Shown: piece by piece, positions 33,181 to 45,320 of the stretch
Layout: the number at the start of each line of letters is the position of its first letter
How positions within the stretch are numbered: the stretch's first letter is position 1
From: Ochotona curzoniae
Lineage: Eukaryota; Chordata; Mammalia; Lagomorpha; Ochotonidae
Direction: 5' to 3'
Assembly: GCF_017591425.1 (NCBI RefSeq)
Contig: NW_024466218.1
Coordinates: 10,926,001-10,990,000, forward strand
DNA: 64,000 nucleotides
Notes under the pieces: generated by a model
The model's input: the letters and a program-made list of their open reading frames with translations, nothing else
Databases searched by the model: none
What the model was told of the DNA's origin: nothing
Made by a program: the position numbers and the translations under genes

Positions 33181-35756
33181 AAAAAAATAAATCAGAGAAA
33201 GAAGTATCTTCATGTAGGTGCAGATGGTTTTTAGAAATCTACAAACACCTAAAAACCAACAATGCTGGGTTTATGGGCACACACTGGTGGTGCCAGGATG
33301 GATGGGAGGACCCATGACAGTCACAGTACACCAGATGACTGGGGACATCTTCAGCATTTCATAAACACAGGAGATAACAGCAACTGGACACTGGCATTTG
33401 CTGGTGACATAGGAGATTAACAGTGCAAGCTACCAGGAAAATATTTCAGGATGGTCAAAATCTTCATTGAAATGTAATAAAATGCCACCATGCAGCTACC
33501 AAAAAAAAAAAAAAAAGCTATGATGAAAATGGGATAGAATGAATTTAACTGCTAAACTGGTTAATTACATTTTTTCTAGTAGTTAATTACATTTTAAAGG
33601 GGCAGCAGACTGCTGTTCCTAACTAAGCCGCAGTAACACAGTAACCTTATTTGCCCTAACATCTGGAACAAGCAAAGAAAGAAAATGGGACAAAATGTAT
33701 GAAAAAATGATGTCCAAGATACTAAACATCAGGGAACAAAGAACAGCGGTCTTCAGGATAAGAGAAACAAATGATTGCCCCCGTTTACTGCTGTGAAAGT
33801 TTTCAAGCAACAGTTCAGGGGACTCAGGAAAGGCAACATTCAATTACATGCTGCCTCCAAGAAGCTCATTTCAAATATGAAGACAGAATGAAAATTGGTG
33901 TTTACATGGGACTCTGGGAGGATAGAAAGTGATAGAAAGTGACTGGCTAATGAGGACAGTTTTCTTCTGGGGTGAAGAAAAGATTTTGCAACTAAACAGA
34001 CACAGTGATTGCACAACACTAAATTATGAAATGCCACAGGTCTGTGTGTTTTTAAATGGCTGTTTTTGCTAAGTGGGTTTCACCTAAAAAAAAAAAAAAG
34101 GAAGAAAGAAAAAAGAAAACTAACCAGACTTTGGAATGAGACAACATAAAAAAAAAAAAAAATCAACAAAAACCGGTAGACTCACAGGAGATCTACAGAA
34201 TACAGTTAGAAGATTCTGACCTTAAAATAATTATCCTTGTTAAGTTCACTGAGAAATGAAGATGAGGCTGGGAATTCAACAGGGAAACTGTGTATACACA
34301 CACACACACATGCAAAATGTAGAAATGTAAATACAGATATCAAAATTAGCACTTTAGTAGATGGGTTTCAAAAAATAGACAGCTTTAGAGAGAATTCATG
34401 GGCGTCTGTGGACCAAAGACTTAGAAGACAATATCCAAAATATAGTATTGGTAGATTAAAAAACAGAAAACACAAAAGGAGAGGTGAGAAAGAAGTTATA
34501 GAAAGGAGCCAGAGAAGGACAGCAGAGGGAAGAGACATAGGCAGGATTTGAGAGTTAATAATAGTTGAGACTTCTGAAAAATCGGTCAAAGATACTCAGC
34601 CATAAATTCACAGCTGACTTCTAGGCAGAAACAATGGAATCTGAAAGACAGTAGGATGTTTCCAAAACACTGAAAGAAAATAAAGCTATTCAGTGAACAG
34701 TGTAGTCCGAATGACAGAACATTTACTTAGGACAGGAGAGATAACAAAAGGGTCGTTGGCGATGGCTCACCACCCAGCAGGCTACTACGGGTAATTACTA
34801 AGTGGGGTTTCCCAGGTGCGAGGCTGGGAAGTCCCAAGGTCTACTGGTGGAACACGGACTGAATCAGTTTGCTCGGGTGAAGCTGGATCCCATAAGTAGG
34901 AGTGGAGCCAGTTGCAATAAGAGGTAGGGTAAATCTCCTTCTACCAGTGATAGGAAATTTTGAAACTTAAGATTATTTATTTCCTTATTTAGTGATCTCA
35001 TCCTTGCCTTGTTTCTTGGTAAGACATCACTAGTCAAAGACATCCTCACATTTTCCTGGTACAGGTATAAATCATGCTATCTCTGGCTATTTTACCTCAA
35101 GTGGAATGAAATTTAGATAAATGCCAGGCTCAGTCTGCACTGTACTTTCATTCCCTTGAGAGGAAACATTATTGAATTTCCATTTTTAAAGAATCTAATT
35201 GCAATAAATCTCATTTCCTCGTTCGTTTTCTCCTCTGGAGCCAGAATGAGACTTTAGATTAGGGAAGGAACAGAAAATAAGGAAGCTCGCTCCAAGCTAT
35301 GTTCACCAGAATGACCTTTTGGTTTATTTTCTCTCTCACCACCATGATCTTTTCGTTCTGTCTGTCTACACATTCATGTCATCTTCAGCCATGCCTTGGC
35401 CGTCTCTGAGTGTGACTCCTGCTGGCTTGCTTGTCCAGATTCTGACTGTGATATGCCTGGGTGTGTCCTTGCATCACTCATGAATCTTAAACACTCTCTG
35501 GTGCTCTTTACATGTTTTAAGTTACATCGAATCACATCACGCATTTAGGATCTCATAACTTGACTGACGAAACTGAAATTCTAATTTTTCTAATCTTCCC
35601 TTTCATTTGCATCACTTGGCATTTCTGATTGTGATATTATCTACTTCCTGAAAGACACTTCAATTTTCACTTCTGCTGACTTCAAATTTATGCTGTAAAT
35701 TTAATTCAGTGTTCAGCTTGTAATTGCTGTCACATGCTATTTTCTAAGCATACATA
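33181..35756. other. Unassigned AT-rich stretch
   Basis: Several short poly(A) runs (33176, 33500, 34086, 34148). No gene and no SINE recognised. Confidence 0.4.
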
Positions 35757-35880
35757 AAAGTGTCACAAAAGTTCATGAGAAATGAATTTTAAAATAAATT
35801 TAATTTGGTGCAAAAATTTGGAAGCTCATGCTTTTTTCCCGTTATGCACATTTTCCCTGAACTTTCTGAAGATGTCTTTA
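35757..35880. mobile_element. Putative palindromic DNA transposon, short copy
   Basis: CACAAAAGTTCATGAGAAAT at left faces CCCTGAACTTTCTGAAG at right. The core AATTTGGTGCAAAAATTT is shared with the 11.5-kb copy. Confidence 0.5.
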
Positions 35881-35924
35881 CTCCTCTAGACACCAAGGAT
35901 TGCACTAATGTCAGGTTGTTGTAC

Positions 35925-36026
35925 ACTGCTTGGGGAGTGAGCCATCGGGCGGAAGATCTTCCTCTCAGTCTCTCCTCCTCTCTGTATATCTGCCTTTCCA
36001 ATAAAAACAAAATAAATCTTAAAAAA
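35925..36026 (+). mobile_element. C-type SINE, 3' part only
   Basis: CTTGGGGAGTGAGCCATCGG to AACAAAATAAATCTT; the 5' two thirds are absent. Confidence 0.88.
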
Positions 36027-36222
36027 GAAGTGAATACCATTATTTGTAAAGCTATGCCTTTACAGCATGTCTAATGCTGATGGGCTTTGTGTCCCCAGCT
36101 AGTGAGAGCTGCAGCTGTTTCCAAGTACCCATACATGACAAGTCTGAAGGATACTGAACTTTAATGTACTGAGTTTCTCATGTTGCAGCATGAAAAATTC
36201 TACATAAAAATATCTCATTTTA

Positions 36223-36562
36223 GGGCCTGGCATAATAGTGTAGCAATTAAAGTCCTTGCCTTGAATGCTCCAGGATCCCATATGGGCACTGGTTCTAATC
36301 CATGTCCCATATGGATTGGGTGGGTCCCGCTTCCCATCCAGCTCCCTGCTTGTGAGCTGAAAAAGCAGTCGAGGACGGCCAAAAGCCTTGGGACTCTGCA
36401 CCCATGTGGGAGACCTGGAAGATGCTCCAGGCTCCTGGCTTCGTATTGGCTCAGCTCCAGCCATTTCGGCCACTTGGGAAGTGAATTATTGGATGGAAGA
36501 CCTTCCTCTCTGCCTCTCCTCCTCTCTATAACTGATTATGCAATAAAAACAAATAAATATTT
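36223..36562 (+). mobile_element. C-type SINE with internal duplication
   Basis: GGGCCTGGCATAATAGTG head and AACAAATAAATATTT tail. TCCCATATGG occurs twice around the B box, near 36277 and 36304. Confidence 0.92.
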
Positions 36563-36954
36563 AAAAAAGAAAGAGAAGAGATGGAAAGGCAGTTGAAGTT
36601 GGTGAAAGGGAGTCCACGGGCCTGTTCGTTCAAACACTGTTGAGCAAGACACAGGTCTGACGGTCTCCTGATGGTGTCGCTAGACCTTTCTTTATCTAAT
36701 GCAGGTGTTTAGTGCTATTAATCTCAGAAAGTTGCAGCTCACGAATTCTTAAGTGTTATGCTTTCATTTTCATTCCTTCAAAATTCGAATTTTCTTTTTA
36801 AAAATTATTTTTGATTCATGTAGAATTGTGTTATTAGTTTCAAAATATTTGGGGTTTTCCAGAGATAATTCTGCTATTGATTTCTAACAAAATTCCAGTT
36901 TGATTAGAGATCATATGTAGAATGGCTTGACTCCTTTTCAACTTATTGTGATGG

Positions 36955-37255
36955 GGCAGGAACTGTGGCACAGTGATTGAAACCATTGCTTGGGATTCCT
37001 GCATCCCACAGCGGAGAGTCAATTCAAATCCAGGAGACACTGCTGCTAAGCCAGCTTCCCTGCTAACGCATCCTGGGACGCAGCAGCCTGTGGCGGAAGT
37101 CCATGGTTGTCTGCCACCCGTGTGGGAGACCTGGGTAGAGTTCCAGCCTGCTGACTTCCGCCCAACCGGCCTAGGCTGTGGCAGGCATTTGGAGAGTGAG
37201 TCAGCAGGTGGAAGATTTCTCTTTCAGTCTTTCAAATAAATAAAAATAAATAAGC
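36955..37255 (+). mobile_element. C-type SINE, older copy
   Basis: GGGCAGGAACTGTGGCACAG head, TTCCCTGCTAACGCATCC, tail CAAATAAATAAAAATAAATAAG. Inserted in the antisense LINE. Confidence 0.85.
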
Positions 37256-37513
37256 TCTTATCAAAAGTTAGTTCATTATGACAGAGAATATGGCCTGTCT
37301 TTGGAAAATGTCCCATGTACACTTGACAGGAATGTGCATTCTGCTGTTCTTGGATGAAAACTAGGTCAGGTTGATAGTGCTGCTCAAGTAGATTCTATCC
37401 TTGCTGATTTCCTGGACTCCGGTCTTAACTATTATTTAAAAAGGATATTGAAATATGTACACAAAATTGCTGACTTGTCTGTTTCCACTTTTAGGTCAGT
37501 TTTGCTTTGTGTA

Positions 37514-37827
37514 CTTTATTTTTTTTTTTTAAGATTTATTTTATTTTTTATTGGAAAGACAGACACACAGGGAGAAGGAGAGACAGAGAGGAAGATCTTC
37601 TGTCCACTGGTTCACTCCCTAAGCAGCCGTGACAGCCAGAGTTTAGCCGATCTAAAGCCAGGAGCCTGGAGCCTCCTCTGGGTTTCCCACATGGGTGTAG
37701 GATCCCAAGGCTTTGAACAATCCTCAACTGCTTTCCCAGGCCACCTGGATTAGAACCAGTGCCCATATGGGATCCTGATGCATGCAAGGCGAGGACTTCA
37801 GATGCTAGCCTATAATGCTGGGCTCTT
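37514..37827 (-). mobile_element. C-type SINE
   Basis: Reversed, with part of the body deleted near 37741. Target-site duplication GCTTTGTGTA at 37504-37513 and 37828-37837. Confidence 0.92.
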
Positions 37828-39182
37828 GCTTTGTGTAGTTTAAAGCTCCATATTAGGGACAAAAAGACTTAGGATGAGCATGCCCTTTTGATTAGTTTAT
37901 TCTGTGGCATTATCCCTTGTAATATTCTTTATTCTATTCTGAAATCTATTTTGGTGTTGACACAGCTGGTTTATCTTTTTCCATTGCTTTAATTTACAAT
38001 TTACCTTTATATTTAAGCTGCATTTCTTGTAGGCAGCATATCATTGGGTCTTGCATTTCCATCCATTCTGATAACCTGAACATTCATATTTAATGTGGTT
38101 ATGGATGTGGTTATGTTTAAGTGTCTCATCTTGGCATGTTTTCTATTTGCTCCATCTGTTCTTTGTTCCTCCTTTACTTCCCCCTTTGTAGTTATTTCTG
38201 ATTACTTCATATTATCTAATTTGTTGCCTTACTAGTTTCTATTATTTGTCATGTTATTTTAGTGCTTGATTTAAAGTACATATTGTTAATGTTATCAAGT
38301 GATTGCATTCTGTCTTATTTATATATATGACAAGAACCTTAAAGCAAGGTTTCATCTGTCCCCTCCAGGACTTTGTGGTACTGCTGTTACATATTTTACT
38401 TCTAAACCTCGTACTACATTAGAGGGTTTTTTTTTTTTTTTGCCTTAAACAGTAAATTATATTGTAATGTGATTTGAAGAATTTTAGAAGTCTATGTATT
38501 TACCCACAAAATCTCTGCTTTGGTGCTCTTCATGTCTTGGAGTAAATACCGTCTCCTACGTGGCATCACTGTGCCTGCAGGACTTCCAGCAACGTATTTT
38601 GAAGTATCATCCACAGGGAATGGACTGCTACAGCTTTTGTTTATCTGGAAAATACTTTATTTTGCTCTTCTTTTTAAAAATATATATATTTTTGGTGAGT
38701 AAAGACTTTTAGTTTCACAGATTTGCCCCCTGGTAGTTTCAGATATTGCCAGCCCATCTTTCAGCTTAGATATTTATTTTCCCCAATGAGAAATCTGTTG
38801 TCAGTTTTGTCTCCAGGTACTGTGTCCTTTCTTCACCTTCTGGCTACTTTTAGGATTTTCCCTGTCACCAGCTGAGAAATTTGATCATAACACTCCTTGG
38901 TGTGACTTCTTTACTTTTTTGTGCTTGAGTTTTATTGAGCTGCTTATGTTTGTGGGGCTGTAATTTCCATCATATTTGGACCATTTGGGGCCATTCTCAA
39001 GTATTTACTTTGGAGTTTATATTCTACATCTCTAACTTATTACAAATTATCTTCAAGCAATGTTGAAGCACTTCATACGTAAGAACTTCATAATACTTTC
39101 CTAACATTTATGTTAATTATGCACATTTCTATACGTTTCATAATAAAATGTTAACACTTTTCTTAACAGTCATTGAGAAGAG

Positions 39183-39480
39183 GTTTATGTATATTAAGAG
39201 TTATTTATTCATCTGAAAGGCAGAATTACAGAGAGAGGGAGAGAACTTGTCTCTGGTTCATTCCCCAAATGGCTACCATGACTGAGGTTGGGCCAGGTCA
39301 AAGCCAGAAGCCTGGAACTCCACTCAGGTCTCCCAAGCAGTCATCTTCTGCTGCTCTCCCAGGCACATTAGCTAGGGAGCTGGCTAGGAAGTGGAATACC
39401 TATCACTTGAACAGGTGCTCATATGGGATGCCTGCATTGCAGGTGGTGGCAGAACTCACTGTGCCACAACGCTAGCCCTG
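39183..39480 (-). mobile_element. C-type SINE, older copy
   Basis: GTTATTTATTCATCTGAAAGG at left, GTGCCACAACGCTAGCCC at right. Confidence 0.82.
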
Positions 39481-39487
39481 AAGGTTT

Positions 39488-39827
39488 GTTTTGTTTTGTT
39501 TTGTTTTGAAGATTTATTTTTATTTTTTTTATTGGAAAGGCTGATATACAGAGAGGAGAGACAGAGGGGAAGATCTTCCGTCCGATGATTCACTCCCCAA
39601 GTGAGCGCAACGGGCCGATGCTATGCTGATCCGAAGCCAGGAGCCTTTTCCAGGTCTCCCACGCGGGTGCAGGGTCCCAAAGCTTTGGGCCGTCCTCGAC
39701 TGCTTTCCCGGGCCACAGGCAGGGAGCTGGAAGGGAAGAGGGGCTGCTGGGATAGAACCGGTGCCCATATGGGATCCCGGGCGTGCAAGGTGAGGACCTT
39801 AACCACTGCGCCACTGCGCCGGGCCCG
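39488..39827 (-). mobile_element. C-type SINE, youngest subfamily
   Basis: Reversed, with GAGCGCAACGGGCCGATGC. A (TTTTG)n stretch lies at the tail end. Target-site duplication TAGCCCTGAAGGTTT at 39473-39487 and 39828-39842. Confidence 0.95.
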
Positions 39828-39907
39828 TAGCCCTGAAGGTTTAAACAAGAGGAAAACAGGTATGTATATGTATACCCCTGTTCGTCACCACCATTTCTAC
39901 CTCATTT

Positions 39908-39945
39908 TTTTTTTAAAGATTTATTTATTAGTGTGAAAGTTAAAG

Positions 39946-39996
<51 letters not shown>

Positions 39997-40120
39997 TCTC
40001 TCATCCACTGATTGACTTTGCAAATGAACTGGCCTGAACTGACAAACTTGCAAAGATGCAATTTCTGGAATGCTGGTGTCCCAGACAGCACTTCCTGCAC
40101 CACAATGTCAGCCCCTCTAG
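39908..40120 (-). mobile_element. C-type SINE, shortened, with (AG)n
   Basis: AAAGATTTATTTATTAGTG at left. A run of about 25 AG units lies at 39944-39993. The remaining body is degenerate. Confidence 0.75.
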
Positions 40121-42123
40121 CACTCTATATTCTTTAGTCAAAAAATCAGATTCCCCTGATACCATTTTCCCTTTACCTGTTTTTTTTTGTACTTTTTATA
40201 GTGATAAAATGATAAAGAACCCTTCAGCTTCTGTATGTCAGGAAAACTTATGTTTTGTTCTCATTTTTGAAAGATACTTTCTCTGGATACAGAACCCAAG
40301 GTTGATCATATTTTTTTTCCCACTGTTTTAAAGACTTTGCTCCGTGTCCTTCTGCTTCTGTTGTTTCCAATGGGAAATCTATTGCTTTTACGTTTGAGTC
40401 TTCATGTTTCCCCTATGGCTGTGTTTGAGATTTTCTGTTGACTTTGAGAATTTGATTGTTATGTGTCTTGGTATAATTTTGCTCATGTTTCTAATTCATA
40501 TGATTCATTAACTTTCTTGAATCCTTGCAAAAATGTTGGAAAATATTTAGCTATTATGTTCTCAAAAATATTTTGCTAACCTATTCTCCTTTTTCCTTCA
40601 TACTCAGCCACCATAATTTTCATCTTTAAAAGTCTGATATATGTCTTTTTAAAAAATTTCACATGCCTTTTCTTAACTTTTTGGAAAATTTGTGATAGTG
40701 GTTTAATAACTGTCCTAATGTTTCTTTCTGCGTATCAGGCTCAGCTTCTATTGGTTCATTATTCTTCTCATTGCAAATCATATTTTCCTGCTTGTTTTAT
40801 TGTATGATGATCTTTATTTTGATGCCAAATAATGTGAATTTCATCTCATTGTTATTGTTGTTCTTTTTCTTGACGTTTGTTCTGGGATAGTTAATTTGAT
40901 CCTTCCAAGTTTTCTGTTTATGATCCCAGGGAGTCTGGAAACTGCTTAGTCTAAGGCTAAGCATTTCCCATTATGGATGCGAAGCTTCCTTGAGAATCCT
41001 ACCCCATGCTCTGCACTTGTGAGTTCTTCCTGCCTGGCAGGTGGAAGCAGGCACTGGCCCCGGCTAGGCAGTAATACCAGCCAGGAGTCCCTAAACCATT
41101 CCGATAGTTTTTCACTTTGACCATCTGCAAGTGTCTGAGGTTCTGTCTTGGTCTCCTTGGTCTCACTGGGATTGTGCTCTGGCTCTCACTTAGAGGCACT
41201 TCTGGAGTCCGCCTGCATTCTCTCCAGCAGCACTGCAGCCTGGGAACTCTCAAGACAGTAAGGTGGAGCCTCCCTAGGGGGGCACTTCATTTCTCTCTCA
41301 TCTCTGGCAATTAATCTTTATAATAGTCTGATGTCTAATGTCTTAAAGTTCATCATTGCAAGTATTTTATCTCTGTTTGAGACAGGAGATAATCTGGGTT
41401 TTGTCATCCCAACTTGAGTGTAGGCGGAGGCCTCTTCCTGTTTTCTTGAGATTTTAAATAATCTCTGTAAATTTCTCATACATCCTGGACTAGGCTCTTT
41501 GGCATTTCCCTTGTCTCTGTTTTCTCTGTTCCCTTTTCTGGAGTAATTGCTATCTGAATGCAGAAATTCCTAAACTAATCCCTTAATTCTATAATTTTTC
41601 CCTGTTTTTCATTTATGGCTCTACTTTCTCAAAGACTTCCTCAGTTTTATCTTTTAACTCTCCTGTTGAATTTTTAACGTCTGCTGTTTTTTTAATTTCC
41701 AAAAGATCTTTTTTTATTAGGTGCTTCTTTTTATATCCCTTATTCTTATTCAATGGGTTAATATGGCATCTAGTGAGAATCTTTATTGTTAAACACTTTC
41801 TTCTGCTTTTCACATTACCTTAGTTTGAAAAGTCTCCTTTTCTAATTGTTTATTTGATTTCTATATTTCATGTTAAAGGCTTTCTTCTTTTATAATGTGA
41901 TTCATGGTTTCTCATTGATACTCAGGGGTAAACATTTATAGCTCTTGCCTAGTTACACAATAGTAAATTTTATATTTGCAATAAACTTGACCAAATTGTG
42001 AACTCACCTTTACAGCCCTTATTCCAAAGTGCTTTGTATTCATTTATCTTCTTGCTAGAATTCTTTGAGACTATATATCTAAGGATATCTCCATATCACT
42101 CTAAAATTAAATGCCAATATTCT

Positions 42124-42455
42124 TTTTCTAAAAAGATTTATTTATTTTTATTGGAAAGGCAGATATACACAGAGGAGAGACAGAGAGGAAGATCTTCTGT
42201 CTGATGATTCACTCCCCAAGTGAGCCGCAAGGGCTGGTGCTCCGCCAATCTGAAGCCAGGAGCCAGGAACTTCCTACAGGTCTCGCACGCGGGTGCAGAG
42301 TCCTAAGGCTTTGGGCCGTCCTTAACTGTTTTCCCAGGCCACAAGCAGGAAGCTGGATGGAAAGTGGAGCTGCCAGGATTAGAACTGGCACCCATATGGG
42401 ATCCTGGAGCGTTCAAGGCGAGGACATTAGCTGCTAGGCCACCATGCCGGGCCCT
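42124..42455 (-). mobile_element. C-type SINE, young copy
   Basis: Reversed, ending CATGCCGGGCCC. Target-site duplication AAATGCYAATATTCT at 42109-42123 and 42456-42470, one mismatch. Confidence 0.94.
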
Positions 42456-42470
42456 AAATGCTAATATTCT

Positions 42471-43928
42471 GATCCAATTCTCTTGTTCTAGAAAATACCT
42501 TTAAAAATATCACCCCATCATCCTCTCCATTAGTACTTTCTATTGACAAAGTCTGATGGCTGTCTTGTTTGGGGCTGCCTGCGCACTCCCTGGAGTGTCA
42601 TATTTTCTGTTTTCAATTATGCCTAATGAAGTCAAGATATAAACTCTTTTTTTAGAGAAGAATGATGACACTATGCTATTAAGCCCTGCCTACAGGCAGG
42701 GTTGTAACTCCCATTACAAGACTGGTGAGGCCAGTAACTGACCCCTTGGCAAAATAGAATCTGCACCTGAAGGAAACATCCAATCATAAAATCATGAAAA
42801 ACTCAGAATCATTCATCAGTTTGTTCTTGGAGAACTTATTATGAAGCATTAAACTGCCAGAGGCAAGGACAATAGGGGATGGGAATGGAGCCCTGCCCAG
42901 GGTGGGTTCCAGGTACATTCAGGTTCCAACTAACAGAAGCAGAGATGTGTGCCTTTGTGTCCTTTCCCTGCCCCTCATGCCTTTCACGGGGTTTGTGTTG
43001 GTAAAGCAGGAGCATGGGCACATTGGGTCTTAGTAGTGACACAATATTCTTGCATTGCCTACGGCACACAGTGATGCTGCAGAAATGAGAGGCTTTTGGG
43101 GATGAAGGGATGGAGGAACACAATATTGGACAGTCTATAGTGTATGTATGCCAATAAGAGCTCACTTTTCTGAGCTCTGAAGACAGAAGAAGGGTCCTCA
43201 AGCCAAGGAATAGGGTACCAAATAGAAACTGGCAAAAAACTTTGCTTACAACCAGCAAGAAAATGGGGACCTCAGTCCTACAATCCCAAGGAATTAATTC
43301 TGCAAACAACTGGAATCCTCCCTTAGAATCTCCAGAGAGCTGTTTGAATTTAGCTCAGTGAGATCCAAGTAGGCCTCTGTCTTCCAGAACTATCAAAATT
43401 TGTAATTGCTGTTTCAAGCCAGAAAGTGTGTGATGATCTAGGGTGGCAGCAACATAAACTACTATCGTATCTTACAAGAATGTCAGGCAGAGTGAGCAAA
43501 CTGATGGGAGTATAAGCAGAAGTGAGCCTGATGTACATCATCCTGGACATCATCTGAGCACAAGAAACATGCATGTATCAGATGTCACCCAGTTACAAGC
43601 CTCACAGATTATAGGACACATCCCTCCACAGATACTAAGATGTGGGTTTTTAAAATGATGAAATTCTGTGTAAGCTCCAGGACCAAACAAAGCCCTGAAA
43701 AGGAGAAGCAAATCATGCCAGGAATAATTTGAGTGATTCTGGGCCCTAAGAACAGTCCATCCACCTGCCCCCGACACTTCTTCATTCCCATTTTCCCTCC
43801 TCCAAATGTCAAAGCTCTGAGCACGTTTTCACCCAGCAGAGGAAGCTGGTATACTGCACCTACTGTGTGTATTAGGTTTAGTATATTTTCTTCCAATATC
43901 TCAAGAACATGACTAAAATCAAGGGCCC
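42471..43928. other. Unassigned stretch
   Basis: No gene recognised. The 156-codon minus frame at 42839-43309 has no recognisable domain. Confidence 0.45.
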
Positions 43929-43929
43929 A

Positions 43930-44265
43930 GGGGCCAGCATTGTGGAGTAGAGATAAAGATGTTAATTCAATGCCAGCATCTCATATGGCTGCCTGTTCAA
44001 GACCAGCTGCTCCGCTTTTGATCCAGCTTCTTCCTAAAGTGCTTGGGAAAGCAGTGGAAGATGGCTCAAGTTCATGGGTCTCTGCCATCCACATGGAAGA
44101 TCTAGAAGAATCTCCTGGCTCCTGACTTTGGTCTGGACCAGCCCTGGCTGCTGTGGCAATCTGGAGAGTTAACCGGAGGATGAAAGATCTCTCCCTCTCT
44201 GTCTCTTCCTGTCTGTAAGTCTCACTGTCAAATAAAACATATAAGTCTTAAAACAACAACGACAG
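43930..44265 (+). mobile_element. C-type SINE, older copy with (CAA)n tail
   Basis: GGGGCCAGCATTGTGGAGTAG head, AATAAAACATATAAGTC tail, followed by CAA-type repeats to about 44284. Confidence 0.88.
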
Positions 44266-44439
44266 CAACAACAACAACAACAAACAGGGACCTAGAATCA
44301 GAGTCAGTCTCTTTGGCACAAGTGAAGCTAGTAGAGTCCTGTAAGCTAAATTGTGAGAAAAAATGTTTTGAAAAACCAATTAGATTGCTTAGAGCAAAGC
44401 AGCTATTTATGAAGGTGGACATTTTAAGTTTTCTTCCAT

Positions 44440-44720
44440 CTCCATTTTTTCCAACTTATTATGGAAATATTCAAACATACACAAAAAATACAGAGATTAA
44501 CATCATGAGATTCCATTTATCCATTGTCCAACTCTAACAACCACCAGTGAAAATATAGTTTTCATCTGTCTCCCCAGCGTGGCTGTTGTATGGAAGTGTT
44601 CTCAACCAAATCTCACACAGTATGTGGTTTCATCTATAAACACTTGAATGGAAATGTTCACCATACAAGGGTATTTTAAAAAATGATTCCCATGGCATTA
44701 CCACACCTAACAAAACAACA
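44440..44720 (+). mobile_element. Possible L1M fragment
   Basis: AACTTATTATGGAAATATTC and CATTTATCCATTGTCCAACTC resemble old L1M 3' text. Weak. Confidence 0.35.
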
Positions 44721-44774
44721 AATAGCTTGAGGAGGACCGTCAGACATGAGACTGCACAGTGTTGTTAGAGCAGA

Positions 44775-45320
44775 AAGGCTACCAGGGGAGTGTTCACTCC
44801 TCTACTAGTCCACTGTTGCTGTAACAAACTGCCACAAACTCAGCAGTTTACAACAATGTATGTTACAGATTTGGAGGTCCAAAGTCCAAAGCCAGTCCCA
44901 GTGGGTTGAAGGCAAGGTGGCAGAAAGTCAGCTTCCTTCTGGAGGTTCCTGGGGATAGTCTCTTTCCCTGGCTTCTCCAGCCTCTACAGCTTGCATATAT
45001 TCGTTGGTTCAGGGTCCCTTCCTCCATATGCATAGTTGGAAACCTGGCATCCCTCTGCTTGCCCTGCTTGTTTGGGTAACTCAATCTTCCTTCTCTGCCC
45101 TTTCATGGCTGCCTTCCTCTTTCACTTGCAACAAAGGGGCCACATGGAAAAACCCAGAAAAGTTTCCCTATTTCAGGGTCAGCTTACTAAGCAACCTTCA
45201 TTGCATTGGCAACCTTCACTCCGGTTCACTAGAAAAATTGACACAAGGTTCTAAGAAATTATGGTGTGAACATCTTGAGGGGGTACTGTCTGTCCCTTCC
45301 TCAATTACCCAGAATTTTAG
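44775..45320 (-). mobile_element. MLT1-like LTR remnant
   Basis: CACTGTTGCTGTAACAAACTGCC, then CTCAGCAGTTTACAAC and GGAGGTCCAAAGTCC follow the reversed MLT1 end. Noncoding. Confidence 0.7.

Larger units (their letters stand above)
36600..42100 (-). mobile_element. Antisense L1/HAL1-like LINE fragments, interrupted
   Basis: Reading the plus strand gives reversed LINE text. An ORF2-region stretch at 37270-37430 has ATGGCCTGTCTTTGG and GAATGTGCATTCTGCTG. Another at 38010-38110 has TTTCTTGTAGGCAGCATATC and ATCCATTCTGATAACC. ORF1/5'-region text follows at 40200-41000 and 41580-41870. No usable reading frame remains. SINEs at 36955, 37514, 39183, 39488 and 39908 interrupt it. Probably more than one old insertion. 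Confidence 0.75.
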
